From Ceraceosorus guamensis (Eukaryota; Basidiomycota; Exobasidiomycetes; Ceraceosorales; Ceraceosoraceae), in contig NW_020290000.1 of assembly GCF_003144195.1 (NCBI RefSeq), positions 310,001 through 374,000 of the forward strand: a DNA stretch of 64,000 nt, given 5' to 3'. Shown here piece by piece: positions 32,947-45,281 of the stretch; position 1 is the first letter of the stretch; each line of letters begins with the position of its first letter. The notes under the pieces are model-generated. The model worked only from the letters and a program-made list of their open reading frames with translations. It made no database searches and was not told the origin of the DNA. Position numbers and translations under genes: made by a program.

Positions 32947-35900
32947 GCCTGATTGGTGCTGTTCCAGACGATGCGCGAAGAGCGTTCAGTATGTCGAGTG
33001 CTTGTAACTATTTCAGAAGCTGTCGAAACTTGTGACGCTCCCATCCAATGCGAATTGTGCGCGAACGGATACTCGACGATGTACCAAATCGAATCTCTGG
33101 GCCACAATGTCGTTGAAGGGTGGGTGTAGGACGTTCTACCACCAATGTAGATTGTGCTTCAAAGCACGTCTGCTGCAACAGGCAATCGAGCTGTTCAAAG
33201 TCCCCCGAGGTCAAGGGGCACTTGCCTTGGCAGAGACCCTACCATTGCCTACTTGCCTGGTCTGCGTCTTGGGTCCCAAAGGAGTCCGCAAAGGTACCGA
33301 TCAGCAGAGCTTCTGCTGAAGTTTGCCGATGCAGATGGATAGAGATTAGGGAGTGGACGAGAAGTTTGAGGAGTCGCTACTCATGCGCGAACAGAGCGGT
33401 GCCTGAAACGAAGAGTGGATAGGAAGTGATGAATAAGAGCGAGGGTAGATGAATGCTCCTCTCCTTCCGGTCGGGCTGCTCTCTGTGCAGTCGGCAGTCT
33501 TTGGAGTTCGCAAGTGGAAAGCGCCACGAAAATGTCGCCCTTGGTGCCGTGCACACGTCGCGACACTCGTGACTGGTCAGAGAGAGAGAGAGAGCTGAGT
33601 GTGATTCCGACACGTCACACGATCGACGGACGCGCGAGGTGCGGCACGGGTGGCAGTAGCATTCAAGTCGGGCGTCCGGTGCTTACTCCGCCTTGCTATT
33701 CCAGTGCTGAGCTACAGTCACAGTAGAATATTTGTTAGAGCAGTCGGTCGTTTCCTTGTGCTCGAATGGGCTACCGCCAGGGAAGGGTGCACGAGATGAG
33801 CATGGACCATGCAAGGGGCTTGACGTTGGCGCGCGTCGGCGGATGAACGGCTGCCGTTGAAGTTCGCACGCACCAGAGTGAATCGCAGTTCGGCGATTTT
33901 GGAAGATGAAGAATGCTTGGGACTCTGCCAAGAATTGTCGGGAGAGACGGAATGGTGGGAGAAGGGATGGCTGTTGCTATGAAGCGTCTGAATGCAGCGC
34001 ACGGTATCATGTATTCGCTTGGATGGGATGGTTGGATCAAGGAGTTGGCTCGAGGCTACATGGCATGCTTCCCCGTGGGCAGGTTGATCTGCAGCAGTCG
34101 TGAGTCGTGAGTTGGCACGAAATGGAAATTGAATCAGAAATGGAAATCTTGAATTCCATGCAGTCAGCTGGTACGGCAGCCCTGTGGGACGGGCCTAAGC
34201 CCATGGCAGCAGCATACGAGCGCATGCAGCAGCAGCAATCCACGCACAGTCGTCAGTAAGCCGTGCACGCGGGATGGTCCCAGTCAAAGTGGCTTTTTGG
34301 GTCGTCGATCGATCGCCATATGCGACTGAGAAATCAAATGTCCACCCACGCCGTGCTATGAGAAGTAATGATACCGCATTTGACTTGACTGCACATCTTA
34401 GAATCAATTACATGCGTATGGGTTACAGTAGCTCTATAGCCTATTTAGCTCATGCGACATGACCTGTGACAAAGTGCGGCTTGCGCTCGATGGAGAGACC
34501 TGAGTCGCATGCGCATCCAGTATATAGTGCATGCGACACGAAGCGTTTGTTTGCCGTCGGCCGAGGCTACGGTGTGCGGAGGTGCGGGGATTGAGGTGCC
34601 ACACGGGAAGCTGGTTTGGAATGATCTTGAAGAGCATATTGTTCACCGTAGCTGCAGCTACAGTATAGCTGTAGTTGGCCAGCTGCGTCGCGAGCGGCTC
34701 TGCTGCTGAGTGCAGGGAGGGTGGGCTGCTGTGAGGCGCTGCAGTCGTGTGCTCCAATCGCTTGGAAGAGCGCTTGTCGTACTCGAACGCGACCGCGTCT
34801 CAAAACGGTCACGAGTTCCTAAACTCTAAAACCGACGGGCTAGCTGCAAGGCTGATCATCAGTCAGAGCTAAGGCGCAAGAAAGGGAAAGGCAGTCGCGA
34901 AGTGCGAGCTCTTCCTCTTCCTCTTTGTGCGTCTTTGCGCTGGCGCTGCGTGATGCGATGCGATGCAATGCGGGGATGCGCGGAGGCCCGAATGTCCGTG
35001 AATGCACGATACTGCACAGCGCAAGTCACGAGCGTGCATGCAGCGGGACCTCGGCCGTCACTTGACTCATGACTCGTGACTCTGCTGGATGGATGGATGA
35101 CCTCTGATGACCGTCGTGCGCAGGTGACCCACGAGTTGATATCCTAATCTTGAATCAGAAGAAGCACTTTTGTTTCGATCCTCGTATCTCGACTGATGGG
35201 CACTACTGTGACTGACTTCTTCCGAGTCCGCTTGACGATGTGTGCCTTCCACCTGGAGTGAGCAGCAGCTCACCGTGAATGAATCGACGGGCACCAAGCA
35301 GCCTCACTGAACGGTGCTACCACTGTGACTGTTGCGTGTGGGTAGTCTGAGCAACAGGCAACTCATCGACCATGCACGTTGTAAGACTGACGCCCAAGCC
35401 TCACTCGCTTTTCTCGCTGCAAAGCTGCAGATGGGTCCACATGGAACTTGCGCTAGTCCGGCCGGCATCGACCCGCAAAAGCACTGACGCCCTGCTGGCA
35501 AAGAAGTCTTGAGTCACGCTGAGGGATAAGATCGGTGCATGCTGCCAGCGTCGCCCGAGCCAAAGAGCTGCCTTGTCGTGACATGTGTACGGTGTACCAT
35601 ATAGCCAGCCTGTGCGGCCAGCTTTGCGGATTCGCGATCGTACTACTACTGTAACACTCGTGACTGTACCGCCTGCTGGGGCCATTTGCAGTCTCGAATT
35701 CGCTGCATGCTGCTGCTGGTGCTTGTCGACGCTTGAGCACGGACATGCAGCTCGCGTAGCATATGCTTGGTGCCTTATAGGATCTCGCATGAATGGTCCC
35801 TCCCAACCCCTATACTTTCGTTTAGCTTGCAAGCACACCGGCGCGGCGCGGTTTAGACAAGCTCATCACATGTTACGAATGAATGCGGATAGGATGTGTC

Positions 35901-36354
35901 CGAGATGTCGGTTCGAAGATCTACCATGACAGACTCGCCCTGTAAAATACCCAATTTGGACGAGTCTCGAGCTTGCGGCGGCGTTTCTCATTGCGTGACT
36001 GCTGACGAGAATAGAACCTTTTGATTTATTGTGAGCTTTCGGGAAAAGGAGTCAAGTGACTCGTGCAGCACGCAGCTGTAGACGCTCGGGCAGACGTTGC
36101 CCCTGTCGATCTCTTTCCGGGCCAACAAATCACTAATTTGGACTTGACCATCTGCACGGACTAGATACTCACAACTGTTGTGTACCGCTCGCAAGGTTCT
36201 GCAGGTTGTGCCGCCGTACACTTGCATTCGAGATTGCTGGCAATCGTGAATGGAGTGCGAGTAGCATCGTCCCGCCACGTCGAATGCGCAGTGCGTGCGG
36301 GCGATTCGATCATGGCTCCGTAGCTCTTGAAGGATCCCTACAGTGTGCGCTAGC

Positions 36355-36711
36355 TTAGCTCAGCTTAGCTTCGAGGTCTGCTGACTCGGGATGCTCTTTG
36401 ACTCGCTTTGGCGAATCCTGAAATCTCTCCGGAAGAGCGTAAGTCTCGGTGATGTTGGGCTCGAGCCGAGCTCTGGAATTTGTCAAGTCAGATGCAACAG
36501 TCGATTGGCCAACTGACGAGCAAAGGCGCCATTCGTTACTGCTTTCGGGGAGATAATGCAAGGTGGGGTTGATCTTAAAAATCCATTTCGTCTTCTGACG
36601 ACGCATGATGGACGTTCGTGACCACGGACACTGTCGGAAGTTGAAAGCGGAGGCAGGCTCGTGACCTTGCGCAAGCTCAAAACACTCCGGCGTTGAGGCA
36701 CAGTCATTCAT
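36355..36711 (-). CDS. Orphan open frame, 118 aa
   Basis: Not recognised. A single ATG-initiated frame with strikingly protein-like composition for an intergenic region: Lys, Glu, Asn, Phe and Trp are all present and Arg/Ser are not dominant (RRQKTKWIFKINPTLHYLPE, RVKEHPESADLEAKLS). No signal peptide or membrane segment is evident. It is transcribed away from cactin and its start lies just left of the dense TCGTGA-type cluster at 36751, which would therefore sit in its promoter. The opposite strand offers no comparable frame. Confidence 0.4.
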   Translation of the reverse strand: MNDCASTPECFELAQGHEPASAFNFRQCPWSRTSIMRRQKTKWIFKINPTLHYLPESSNEWRLCSSVGQSTVASDLTNSRARLEPNITETYALPERFQDSPKRVKEHPESADLEAKLS

Positions 36712-36750
36712 TCACTTTTGCCTCGAGTATAGCTGTTGGAAGAGATCAAC

Positions 36751-36840
36751 ACTCGTGACTCGTGACTCACGACTTTATTGACATTCAAGATTCACGATTC
36801 TTGGTTCTGATTCATGACTTTTGATTTTTGATTCTCGATT
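36751..36840. repeat. Cluster of degenerate TCGTGA/TCACGA-type motifs
   Basis: Roughly a dozen consecutive 7-9 bp words of the form (C/T)TC(A/G)(C/T)GA(C/T)T, such as ACTCGTGACTCGTGACTCAC and then ATTCAAGATTCACGATTC. It is the densest of many such patches in the window. The words are half-palindromic and switch strand within the cluster. Confidence 0.75.
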
Positions 36841-37158
36841 TGGGTGCACACTTTGGCGCCAGTCACGTGGATCCAGAATCCTAGACGCTCTCACGTGACA
36901 TCGACACCAGCTGGGCATGGTCCAGCTTTTCGACCCTTTACTCATCGACTCTTCACCCTTGACTCTTGATTCTTTCTTGGCTTGGACTCATGACTAAACC
37001 CACGACTCCAGAAGGGCTGCGCATGATTCCAATCTGCTTGCGCAAGGTGACTCTTGATCTCTCCGCCTTTGACCTCTCAACGCTCTGCCCATTCCCCGTT
37101 CATGACAAGCTCCGCTCCAACTCAGCAACATCAGAGACCAATCAAAAGATCGTGCATC

Positions 37159-39870
37159 ATGCCCCGCGACAGAAGCCTCTCGCCACGACGGTACGACAAG
37201 AGGTCTCAGGGAGAAAGCTCGCGCGGCGATCACCAGCGACATCGCTCCTATCGCGACAGTCATGGAGACGATCGGGTTAGGAAGCACCGCGATGACGATC
37301 GCGATGATCGGGAGGCGAAGCGTAGAGACCATCGGGATCGGGATAGCGGTAGATACGACAGCAAGCATGGCCGCTCTTCGCACTCTGAGCGAAAGCGATC
37401 ATACGACAGCGATGAAGATGAAGCGGAGCGACGAGAGCGCAGACGCGAAAAGAAGTGAGTCGCCTGGTCATCTTGGTCTGGCTCATCCCTACTTGGCGCA
37501 TATTGAGGCATTTGCTCTGCCTGCGTCATCTCTAGGGAGCAGGAAAGAGCAGCACGAAAGGCAGCCAAGCGAGCAGCCAAAGAGGAGGATGAGGCCTCTG
37601 CGCAAAGAGCCATGGCGGCCGAAGCGCTGATGTACAGCGCAGAGGATAATCCATTCAATGACGCAGATCTCAGCAGCAAGTTCAAATGGCGCAAAAAGGA
37701 GGACAAGGAGAAGAAGCAAGGAATGAGCAGAGCTGAAGCCGAGGCGAGGGATGCAGAGAGACGAAGAGAAGCGATGGCGAGTAGCGCATAGATCCCAACA
37801 GGTCCTATTATATGTATGCTTGCGCTAATACCGCTGCCCCCCCCCAATTCCCCGAGCAGGAAGAGATCGCGCGGCTGAATCAAAAGAGAGCAGAGAGGGA
37901 GAGGGAGCAGCAAGAAAGGGAAGAAGAGGAAGCTAGAATGGCTCGACTAGCAGAAAGCGCCGCCATGTCCGAGTGGGTGGCTAAGGAGGACGACTTCCAT
38001 CTGCAACAGAGCAGGAAACGTGCAGCTATCCGGGTCAGGGAAGGTCGAGCTAAGCCCATCGATCTGTTGGCTATCAATCTCAAGTGGGCCGATCCGAAAG
38101 TCTTACGGGATAAAGACTCCAGAGATAGGGACGAGGGCGACGACGAGGAAGATGACGAAGCTGGTCTGGAAATTGATCTCGAGGAGCCATACCTGATCTT
38201 TGAGGTGAGTGGTCTGGCTTCGGCGCCAGTGTCGGCAGCCATGCTGAGATCTCCATTTTTGTCGCAGAACCTCTCCCTCGACGAGGTTGAAGAGCTACAT
38301 CAGGACATCCAAATGTACCTCACGCTCGAAAAGAATGAGCAACATCTCGATTTCTGGAAGGTAAGTGCTACTTTGCTGCCTCCAGTGCGTGTCTGCCGAG
38401 CTGAAGGCACCCCTTGCACTCTGCCTCCTCTGGCAGGCCATGGTCATTGTGTGTGATGACAAGCTCGACGAGCTACGGATGATTGAGGACGGCGCGAACC
38501 CTCAACAAAGATCATTGGACCCAGCTGTCAGGTCAGAGATGGATACTATGCTAGGCAACAAGACACATGAGCAGCTGGTCGGTCTGCAGGATCAAGTTCG
38601 ATCAAAGTTGAAGTCTGGAGAGTCGATCGACGTCGAGTATTGGGAGGGGCTGCTCAAACAGATTGTCGTCTGGCGCGCGAAGGCTAGGCTTAGAGATCAG
38701 CACGAAAACGTTTTGGCCAATCGCATTGCTTACCTGAGAAAGAGGCAGAGGCTGGAAGCAGAGAGGATGCAAGAGGAACTGAGGGCGCAGATGCAGGATG
38801 GTGAAGATGATACCTCTGGTCAATCTGAAGCGCAACCGTTGCCAACTGGGGCCGATGCTGACGAGGACCAAGCGGCAGAAGCACAGGCTGCTGCTGCGGA
38901 GGCGGAGCTCCTTCGCATACAGACCGAGTGGGACGAAACGATGGAGCCGGGCTTCATTGACCGAAACAGCCTTCCCTACGCCGACCGGCAGGTAGCAGTC
39001 GTCGATCCTGATGAGGATCGCGTCAACTTGTTAGAGGCAAGGCGCAAGGTTCTTGGTGCGCGCTTCGTCCCTCGCAATTCTGGTCCGCGTCATGCCAGAG
39101 GAGAAGGCGAAGATACGGACGCGTCGATGTGGAAGCAAGAAGCTTCCAAGCCTATGGATGTGGAGGAGGAAGCGTTCAATAATGCCGAAGAGCTGGTTGG
39201 TAAATCTTATCAGTGGGAAGATAAGTACAGGCCTAGGAAACCGAGGTACTTCAACCGCGTGCACACGGGCTTCGAGTGGAGCAGGTACAACCAGACGCAT
39301 TATGACTCGGTGGAGAATCCGCCTCCGAAAGTCGTGCAAGGCTACAAGGTGAGCATGGATCGGCGCTTCGCCTGAGATGCTGTTTGCGTTGGTGCCATCA
39401 GCACTCCCCGAGGTCTTTTGCTGACCCCGCCCCTTACCGCTTGTGCCCTCTCCTGTTTCCCGCCCAGTTCAACATCTTCTACCCAGATCTCATCGACAAG
39501 AGCAAAGCTCCCACATACCGCATACGCAAGGATCCGAACGATCCCGACACGGCCATCATCATATTCGTTGCTGGTCCTCCTTACGAAGACATTGCCTTTC
39601 GCATCGGTGAGTGCTTGGTATCGCGCATCGTGGCCAGGAACGGCGACTGAATCGTGTCTTGTGCGTGCACAGTCAACAAGCCTTGGAATCTCGCCCACCG
39701 GAGAGGGTTCAGGGCTAGCTTTGATCGAGGCATCATGCAGCTCTACTGTAAGTATTGTGCTTTTGCAGAGCGGCCAAACAAGCTTGCAAGACCGAGACAT
39801 GTACTCGAGCTTACTCGCCATCTCTCGCACCCAAACAGTCTCGTTTCAGCGCAACTTCTATCGCAAGTGA
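37159..39870 (+). CDS. Cactin (spliceosome-associated protein)
   Basis: Cactin is a conserved nuclear protein of the spliceosome, needed for accurate splicing from fission yeast (Cay1) to animals. Model: 37159-37454, 37536-37776, 37860-38204, 38268-38360, 38437-39348, 39468-39606, 39673-39747, 39839-39870 (710 aa, exact codon number). The N-terminus is an Arg/Asp/Ser-rich RS-like region, followed by KAAKRAAKEEDEA and the Cactin_mid domain (KEDDFHLQQSRKRAAIRV, DIQMYLTLEKNEQHLDFW). The C-terminal domain begins at about DKYRPRKPRYFNRVHTGFEW and ends with the expected GIMQLYFSFQRNFYRK. Seven introns are predicted; six have GT donors. The second uses GCGAGT at 37777, a GC-AG intron forced by the frame: no GT donor in the vicinity gives the correct phase. 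The start is the ATG that opens MPRDRSLSPRRYDKR. Confidence 0.95.
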
Positions 39871-40081
39871 TCATTCAGATACGCAGCAGAGCAAGTCAAC
39901 ATCGCAACGCAAGCGCTTCGTGTTCGAGGTGCTTTGTCAACAAAATCGGCTCTCTAGGCGTCTGCTTCTATTACTCTAGAATCTATAGGATCACGCGCTG
40001 ATCACCGCGTCTATTGTTTGTGTGTCGATGATGTATATCCTTCTAAAGAGCTCGAGAGTCGATCGTAGAGAAGTGTCCCCT

Positions 40082-41496
40082 CTACTTGTTAAGGCCTTGG
40101 TCTGAGGTGGTCTTGAGAGTCAGGTGCTTGCCATCAGTGAGGTGCTCGCCCGACTGCCAGCTGGTCGCGGGAACACCCAATTCGAGAAGTTTCGCGTAAG
40201 CCTTTGAGAAATCCTTGAAGAACTCCTCCTCCGACTTGGCATATCGCTGCACGTGAGGTTTGAAGGACTTGTCCGTGGTAAGAGCCATGTCGGTAGTGAG
40301 CATCATGAGGCTCTTTGTGTTCTTGTCTTGGTATTGGATAGGACCCTCCCACTTGCGCAAGTTCCACTTTTCATCCAACAGCAATTGGTAGTAGGCGTTG
40401 CTGAAAGTGGTGGGAGAGAAGGTCCAAGGTCCATCAAAGCCTGACCTGTCCTTGTGGCATCTTCCCAGAGCGTGGGCACCAGAAAGGGCGACGATCTCTT
40501 GATCATTGAATCCCATCTTGTAGAAGATGTGGCGCAAGTGGTCAGAGCCCTTGTCCCCGTCTGGCAGACGACCATCAGGCGTGCAATTCTCAGCAGCACC
40601 ATCCTTGCGGCCGGGTCTCCAGGGAATCGTGGGACCGCCCATTTCCTGGACTGCGACAATACCGCCAAGCGTCCACAGATCACTGTAGGTGATCCAAGGA
40701 AACTTGGAGTGGATAGAGTCGTAGAAGGATCGGGCGTGGATCAGACCAGCGTTCGCTCCATGGTCCGCCTCGGGGGCGAACCGCATCGTAGCGCCGTTGC
40801 TGCCACCGTTGCCAGTGTTTTTGTCGTACGTGCCGCTAGCATGCCAAGCGAGGCGAACGAGGACAGGTCCAAAGTGACCATCGTCGTATTCCGGGTCGTG
40901 TTCAAGCTTCTCAGCAATAGCATTGTAGACTTTTTGGTAGTCATCCTTGTGTGCCGCCAAACCAGGGCTTCCAAGTTTGGCCTTGCTGCCGCTCAGCTTG
41001 TTGGCACCGGTGGAGCCGATGCCGAGCGCTGCAAACTTGTCATCGCCGCCCAGCAGAGCGAATGCACCGCCCGCAGTGACTAGAAAAGCTAGCGAAGCGA
41101 TGAGGGCGGTAGAGGTTCCCTTGGAACGAGATCCGCCTTGATCAGGAGGAGGGTGCTGCGGAAGGCGAGAGAAGCGAGGGCTGCGTTAGTCGAGCTGCAA
41201 TAAAGAGCGCGCCAGTCCGTGTTCAGCCAAGCGAGCAGAGTCTGCAGTTCTTGCTCCTCGCCGTGCAGAGCACATGCTCGACGTGAAAGGCTTCAAAGAG
41301 AAGCACCAATGCGCCCTCTTGGATGCGACTGGGGACATCATGTACTCACAGCGCCACCGGCGGGACCCGAAGCGTACGTGCGAGAGAGGGCGAAAGAGCG
41401 AGGCGCAGCGACTCTCTGAACTCGCAGAGGCGCTGATGCTGACGAGCTCAGCTTGGAGCAAGGAGCAGACGCACGGAGAGAAGCGCGGAAAGCCAT
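40082..41496 (-). CDS. CCP1: Cytochrome c peroxidase, mitochondrial
   Basis: Haem peroxidase that reduces hydrogen peroxide with electrons from cytochrome c in the mitochondrial intermembrane space. Model: 41496-41350 joined to 41155-40082 (406 aa), phase-0 intron with GTGAGT donor and CCGCAG acceptor. Exon 1 is a classic presequence ([20 protein letters not shown]). A hydrophobic sorting segment follows at about residues 65-85 ([20 protein letters not shown]), fitting two-step cleavage. All catalytic residues are present: distal Arg150, Trp153 and His154 in [11 protein letters not shown], proximal haem ligand His277 in [11 protein letters not shown], and the radical Trp293 in [14 protein letters not shown], with the 16-residue His-Trp spacing of yeast CCP. 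The Asp partner lies in MLTTDMAL. It converges on cactin with only 211 bp between stops. Confidence 0.96.
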
Positions 41497-42507
41497 GGTG
41501 ACAGAGTTGCGGATGATGTTGGGATACTGTAGTTGTGGTTGAGATGTTAGGTACTGACTCATGAAGCATCGCTGCTGAGATTGGCGCACCCACCGCGCAG
41601 CGAGCAAAGTGACTGACTGCACTTTGACTCACGACTGCCGGTCACTCGCTCGATGACACAAGACGTTCGGCGAAGCACTCCAAAATCACCAGAACTTCGA
41701 ACGCCGAGCCAAGCAGCATCCAGCCATTCAAGATTAGGCCCGCGCGTGCGCTTATAACCGCGGCCCTGCCCATCACCATTCGTTTTAGGCGCACGCTGCA
41801 TGAGATGCAGTCCCAGCTAGCAGTCCCCGAATCTTGATGCACGCGCATTCTGCACACGTCGTGTCAAAACTCGGCTCTCGAACTCGAATTGAAAGCCCTT
41901 TCTTCCGGTTGGCTGCTGACCAAGGGGGGCGCGCGCCGCTAAACTGTAGCACGTCGCTGCACGTGTTTGCTGCTACTACGCAGTTCCTTCTAGAACCTTC
42001 GGTAGAAGCACGTTGAGGCCTCTAGCCGACCTCACATCTGTATCGGACGTTCTGTTCATCCACGTTTTATCGTCGTGCGGCTCTTCAACACGCACACACA
42101 TCCTTACTCTTTCTTCTGATGCTATGCGACGTGAGGTGAAGTCGGCAAGGGGCCACATCCCTCGCCCCATACGAGCTTCTCACTCGTGACTCATGTCGGA
42201 GAAGCACTCAACATTTCGGGTCATCGAAGGACCGGGCTCATGACAACATGCGATCCCGATTCAGCAAGCCGTCGTCTGAGTCAGCAGCATTACAATTCAG
42301 GGTCCAATTCTGAGCAGCTTGCGATTTACCAATCCTTCATCCTTGTGCACATAGACTGACTTGTCAAGCTGTTGGCTTCCGTATGGGCTCATATCCAACT
42401 CGACGTTGCCACGCCGCTGCTCTGATCGAGCCCAGCGGAAATCTTTTTCGGTCTTTGCTGGCTCCTGCAGCTCTCCTTTCCTATCCGGCGAACCGCGTTA
42501 CAGCAAA
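41497..42507. other. Divergent promoter region, CCP1 and the uncharacterised gene
   Basis: About 1 kb between two divergent starts. TTATAA near 41752 and TCACGA/TCGTGA words at 41630 and 42183. No coding feature is supported. Confidence 0.5.
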
Positions 42508-43319
42508 ATGTCGGGGATCGGGCTCAGCGCTCCACCGCCGTGGCTCGACGAGTTGTTGTCCGTCATACCGTCGATGCCGCTACCCGAACATGAGCACTCG
42601 AAAGGACGACGTCCGCACCTCACTTCAAAAATTGCCGACTTGCATTGTCATCCTGCCTTGGAAGCGGCTTTGCATCTGGCCAATGGTGACTTGTACTCTG
42701 CTCACTTTTTGGTCAGAAAGAGTCAAGGCGGGGCTAAAGAGCTAGATTGGGGTCACGCCATCCTACACAGGCTAGAGGGCGATTACGGGAATGCAAAAGT
42801 ACGTCTATGCGAGCTCAGCTTGCCAATGATGTTTACTCCGTTGAGCCGACGACTTTGCCAATCCGGGCCCAGTGTTGGTACACAGACCTTTCTCAGCTCC
42901 AAAATTCCCACATTTACACTCAATTTTGGGAAGGGCAGAGCGTGACACCCGGTCAATTTGTGGACCTGTCCGCTTTCTGGCACGCCTCGTCACAGAACCG
43001 CTGGCAAGGCAGCGCAGCTCAACTCATCTACGAGAGCTCGAGCAAGCACTCGAAGATCAAAGACGCATTCTCTTTGCCACAGCTGAAGGACTTCGAGAGC
43101 GGCAGTCGTAGCCCCCCTCTGTGCAAAAGGGACGTAGAGGAGCTTTCTAGATCGGAGATCCGCGCCATGGTCGAAGGTCTTGCCGCACACCACGGCTGGG
43201 TCGCGTTGGGCTACGAAGAGAGCTGGAAGGCGATTGAAGAGCAAAAAGGAGGCCAGAAAGGCTCCATCGAACACAATGCGGAAAGTATGATACTAGGCCA
43301 ATCTCGGCGCGAATTCTAG
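42508..43319 (+). CDS. Conserved uncharacterised fungal protein, 245 aa
   Basis: Belongs, as far as I can tell, to a widespread fungal family of unknown function recognised by a motif near the middle, here DWGHAILHRLEGDYGNAK, flanked by LHLANGDLYSAHFLVRKSQG. Model: 42508-42798 joined to 42873-43319, phase 0. The 74-nt intron (GTACGT donor, GGGCCCAG acceptor) sits immediately after the motif, and the next exon continues CWYTDLSQLQNSHIYTQFW, the expected partner sequence. The start is the ATG that opens MSGIGLSAPPPWLDELL; the frame is open a little upstream. No membrane segment or signal peptide is visible, so it is probably soluble. The C-terminal part has an Arg/Glu-rich helix (RDVEELSRSEIRAMVEGL). 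Function cannot be inferred from neighbours. Confidence 0.85.
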
Positions 43320-44542
43320 TGCGCGAAAGAGCAGGAGCGATTGCGACTCGTCGATCGTGCTCTCGGCTTGGCCCCTTTTGTAGCCATCGCAGACTTTGGT
43401 CGGTCCGCTATCATGATGCCAGTCGAGTGACGGGCATGTGAATCGCTGCTGTTCCGCACAATATACGTGCTCATATCATCTTGATCCCAGTTTTACGAAG
43501 AATGTTAAATAGTACGATTCGCCGCGAGACTCTGTTTGATGCCAGGGCTGCTGGCTCGCCCTCAGCAGGGCTTCATTCGGCGGGCCCCACGGACGCATGT
43601 CCACCGCGATGTTGCGAGCCGGTGCAGTGCCGGGATGGAGGGAGCCCGAAGCCGTCGGGTACCCCGGCGGCAGCAGTCGCCTGGGTCCTGTAGCTTGGCA
43701 CTCATGAAGAAGGCCCGGTTTCTGAAGGCTTGATTTGTTTGTCTTGAGGGGTCCACGGGATTTCCTCTGCAACTCTAGCCAGGACATCGAGCCGGGCGAT
43801 GCGCGACAGCGGTCAACGTCCAGCGCCAGGGATGCGAGTGCGATGTTCCGAGGCAATGCTTGCAATTAGCCAGCGTACCTCATCAAGTGGTGAGTGAGTG
43901 GCAGACCATCATCACGCTGACGTCAGCCGAGCTTACCGGGTACAAAGGTCTGCGAAGCATGGTCATTAGAACTTCATTTGACCCAACTGTTGACTCGCAA
44001 CTGGATTCGTATTTGTAGCATTCACGTTCTTGGACCGAGTCGCCTTGCTACGTCACTTGAACCCAGCTGTATAGGCATCAAGCTGACGATAATTGGTGAT
44101 TGTGAAAGCAAGCCGCTGTGAACTCGCTGTTGTTTCAGAGCTTCCCGCCCGCCCCTGCAGCGGTCTGATGCGAACCGATGTGCGCGCAGCAGCTGAATCG
44201 TCAAGTTCCTGGACGATCGTCGCTTGCTGACTGTCTGCACGCATCGAGATGCTTCTGTGCAGAGAAGGTATCACTCATCAGATTCTGATCAGTATACCCA
44301 GCTTACCACATGCTAAGTACGATTGAAGTCAAATTTTGTGAAAGCACGCTAGAAGTGTGAGTGTGAGACCACAAATCAACAGCCAAATTTCGTGAGCCAT
44401 TGTGCCCAGGCGCGTGGGACCCTTCGAAATCGCATCACATGATGAGCGCGCACTCCAGCTTTTAGCTTCATCCAAGCCTTGAGTCGATGCGAGCTGCACG
44501 AGGCCCGGAGAATCGGAGCGAGAGTCTCAAAGACGGTTGACG

Positions 44543-44592
44543 GTCTCTTCTTTCTCTTTCTCTTTCTCTTTCTCTCTCTCTCTCTCTCTCCT
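44543..44592. repeat. CT-rich microsatellite (CTTTCT and CT units)
   Basis: Imperfect TTTCTC units passing into nine or more perfect CT dinucleotides. Confidence 0.9.
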
Positions 44593-45032
44593 CTTTCTGT
44601 TCTTCTGTACGTGCCGTGTCCTGGCCCACACACTTCCTCTCGCGCGGTGACTGTTGTTGTCTTGGTGCTGCTGTACATCTCGCAGCGGCTCTCGGTGATG
44701 CTGACCACATGTGCAGATGGCTGGGTAGACGTGCATGAGCTGCCGAGATCAGAGGGCACTAGAAGAAAAGCTTCCGAAGGTGGAGAAAGTGACTCGGTGG
44801 AGAATTTTGGCAGCTCGGTGCTGGGGATCGTCTTCTCCTGCCAGTAGTACACCCCAGTCGCTCATCAAGCTTTCAAGAACCTGCCGACCCCTTCAAGCCA
44901 TACATACGAAACCAGGTGTATGAACACCGAGTATCGGAATGGAATCGGAATCGATCGAGTGGCAGATGAGCTTTAGGCCGGACAGGCACGGACACGGCTC
45001 CGTGGCTCCGTGCTCGAAGGCGTTTGCACTTT

Positions 45033-45281
45033 ATGGAGTTTCGTTCGGTGGCACGAAACCTCGGATCAGAAATGACCGAGCTGCCTAACGGTGTGTACAC
45101 ACAATCCCCCTCACCCTGCCCTGACATTTGCGCCGCGATGAGACGCCTCGGTGCGGCTTTGCTTGACCGGGAAGTCTCCGAGTTGAGGGCACTTTGGCGT
45201 CGCGGCGGGAAAAGTCATGTAGCTGTATACAGTATAGATACGCAAATACGCCTAGCCAAGCAAGAGGCAAGCGATACCTAG
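45033..45281 (+). CDS. Orphan open frame, 82 aa
   Basis: Not recognised. ATG-initiated frame with balanced composition and plausible helices (AMRRLGAALLDREVSELRAL, IDTQIRLAKQEASDT) and a hydrophilic end. It lacks a signal peptide or membrane helix. Intronless. Its reading quality is better than that of nearby chance frames, but length alone is not decisive. Confidence 0.35.
   Translation: MEFRSVARNLGSEMTELPNGVYTQSPSPCPDICAAMRRLGAALLDREVSELRALWRRGGKSHVAVYSIDTQIRLAKQEASDT

Larger units (their letters stand above)
32947..37158. other. Long divergent spacer between the LIM gene and cactin
   Basis: 4.2 kb. Apart from a candidate minus-strand frame (36711-36355) and a dense TCGTGA/TCACGA motif cluster at 36751-36840 I see no gene. 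Minor repeats: a GA run near 33580-33594 and TCGTGAGTCGTGAGT at 34097-34111. Confidence 0.5.

Noticed and set aside
37836-37850. Shared C-run plus AATTC at 37.84 kb and 62.49 kb as a dispersed repeat
   Set aside because: The C runs differ in length (9 and 11) and the flanks are unrelated; probably chance.
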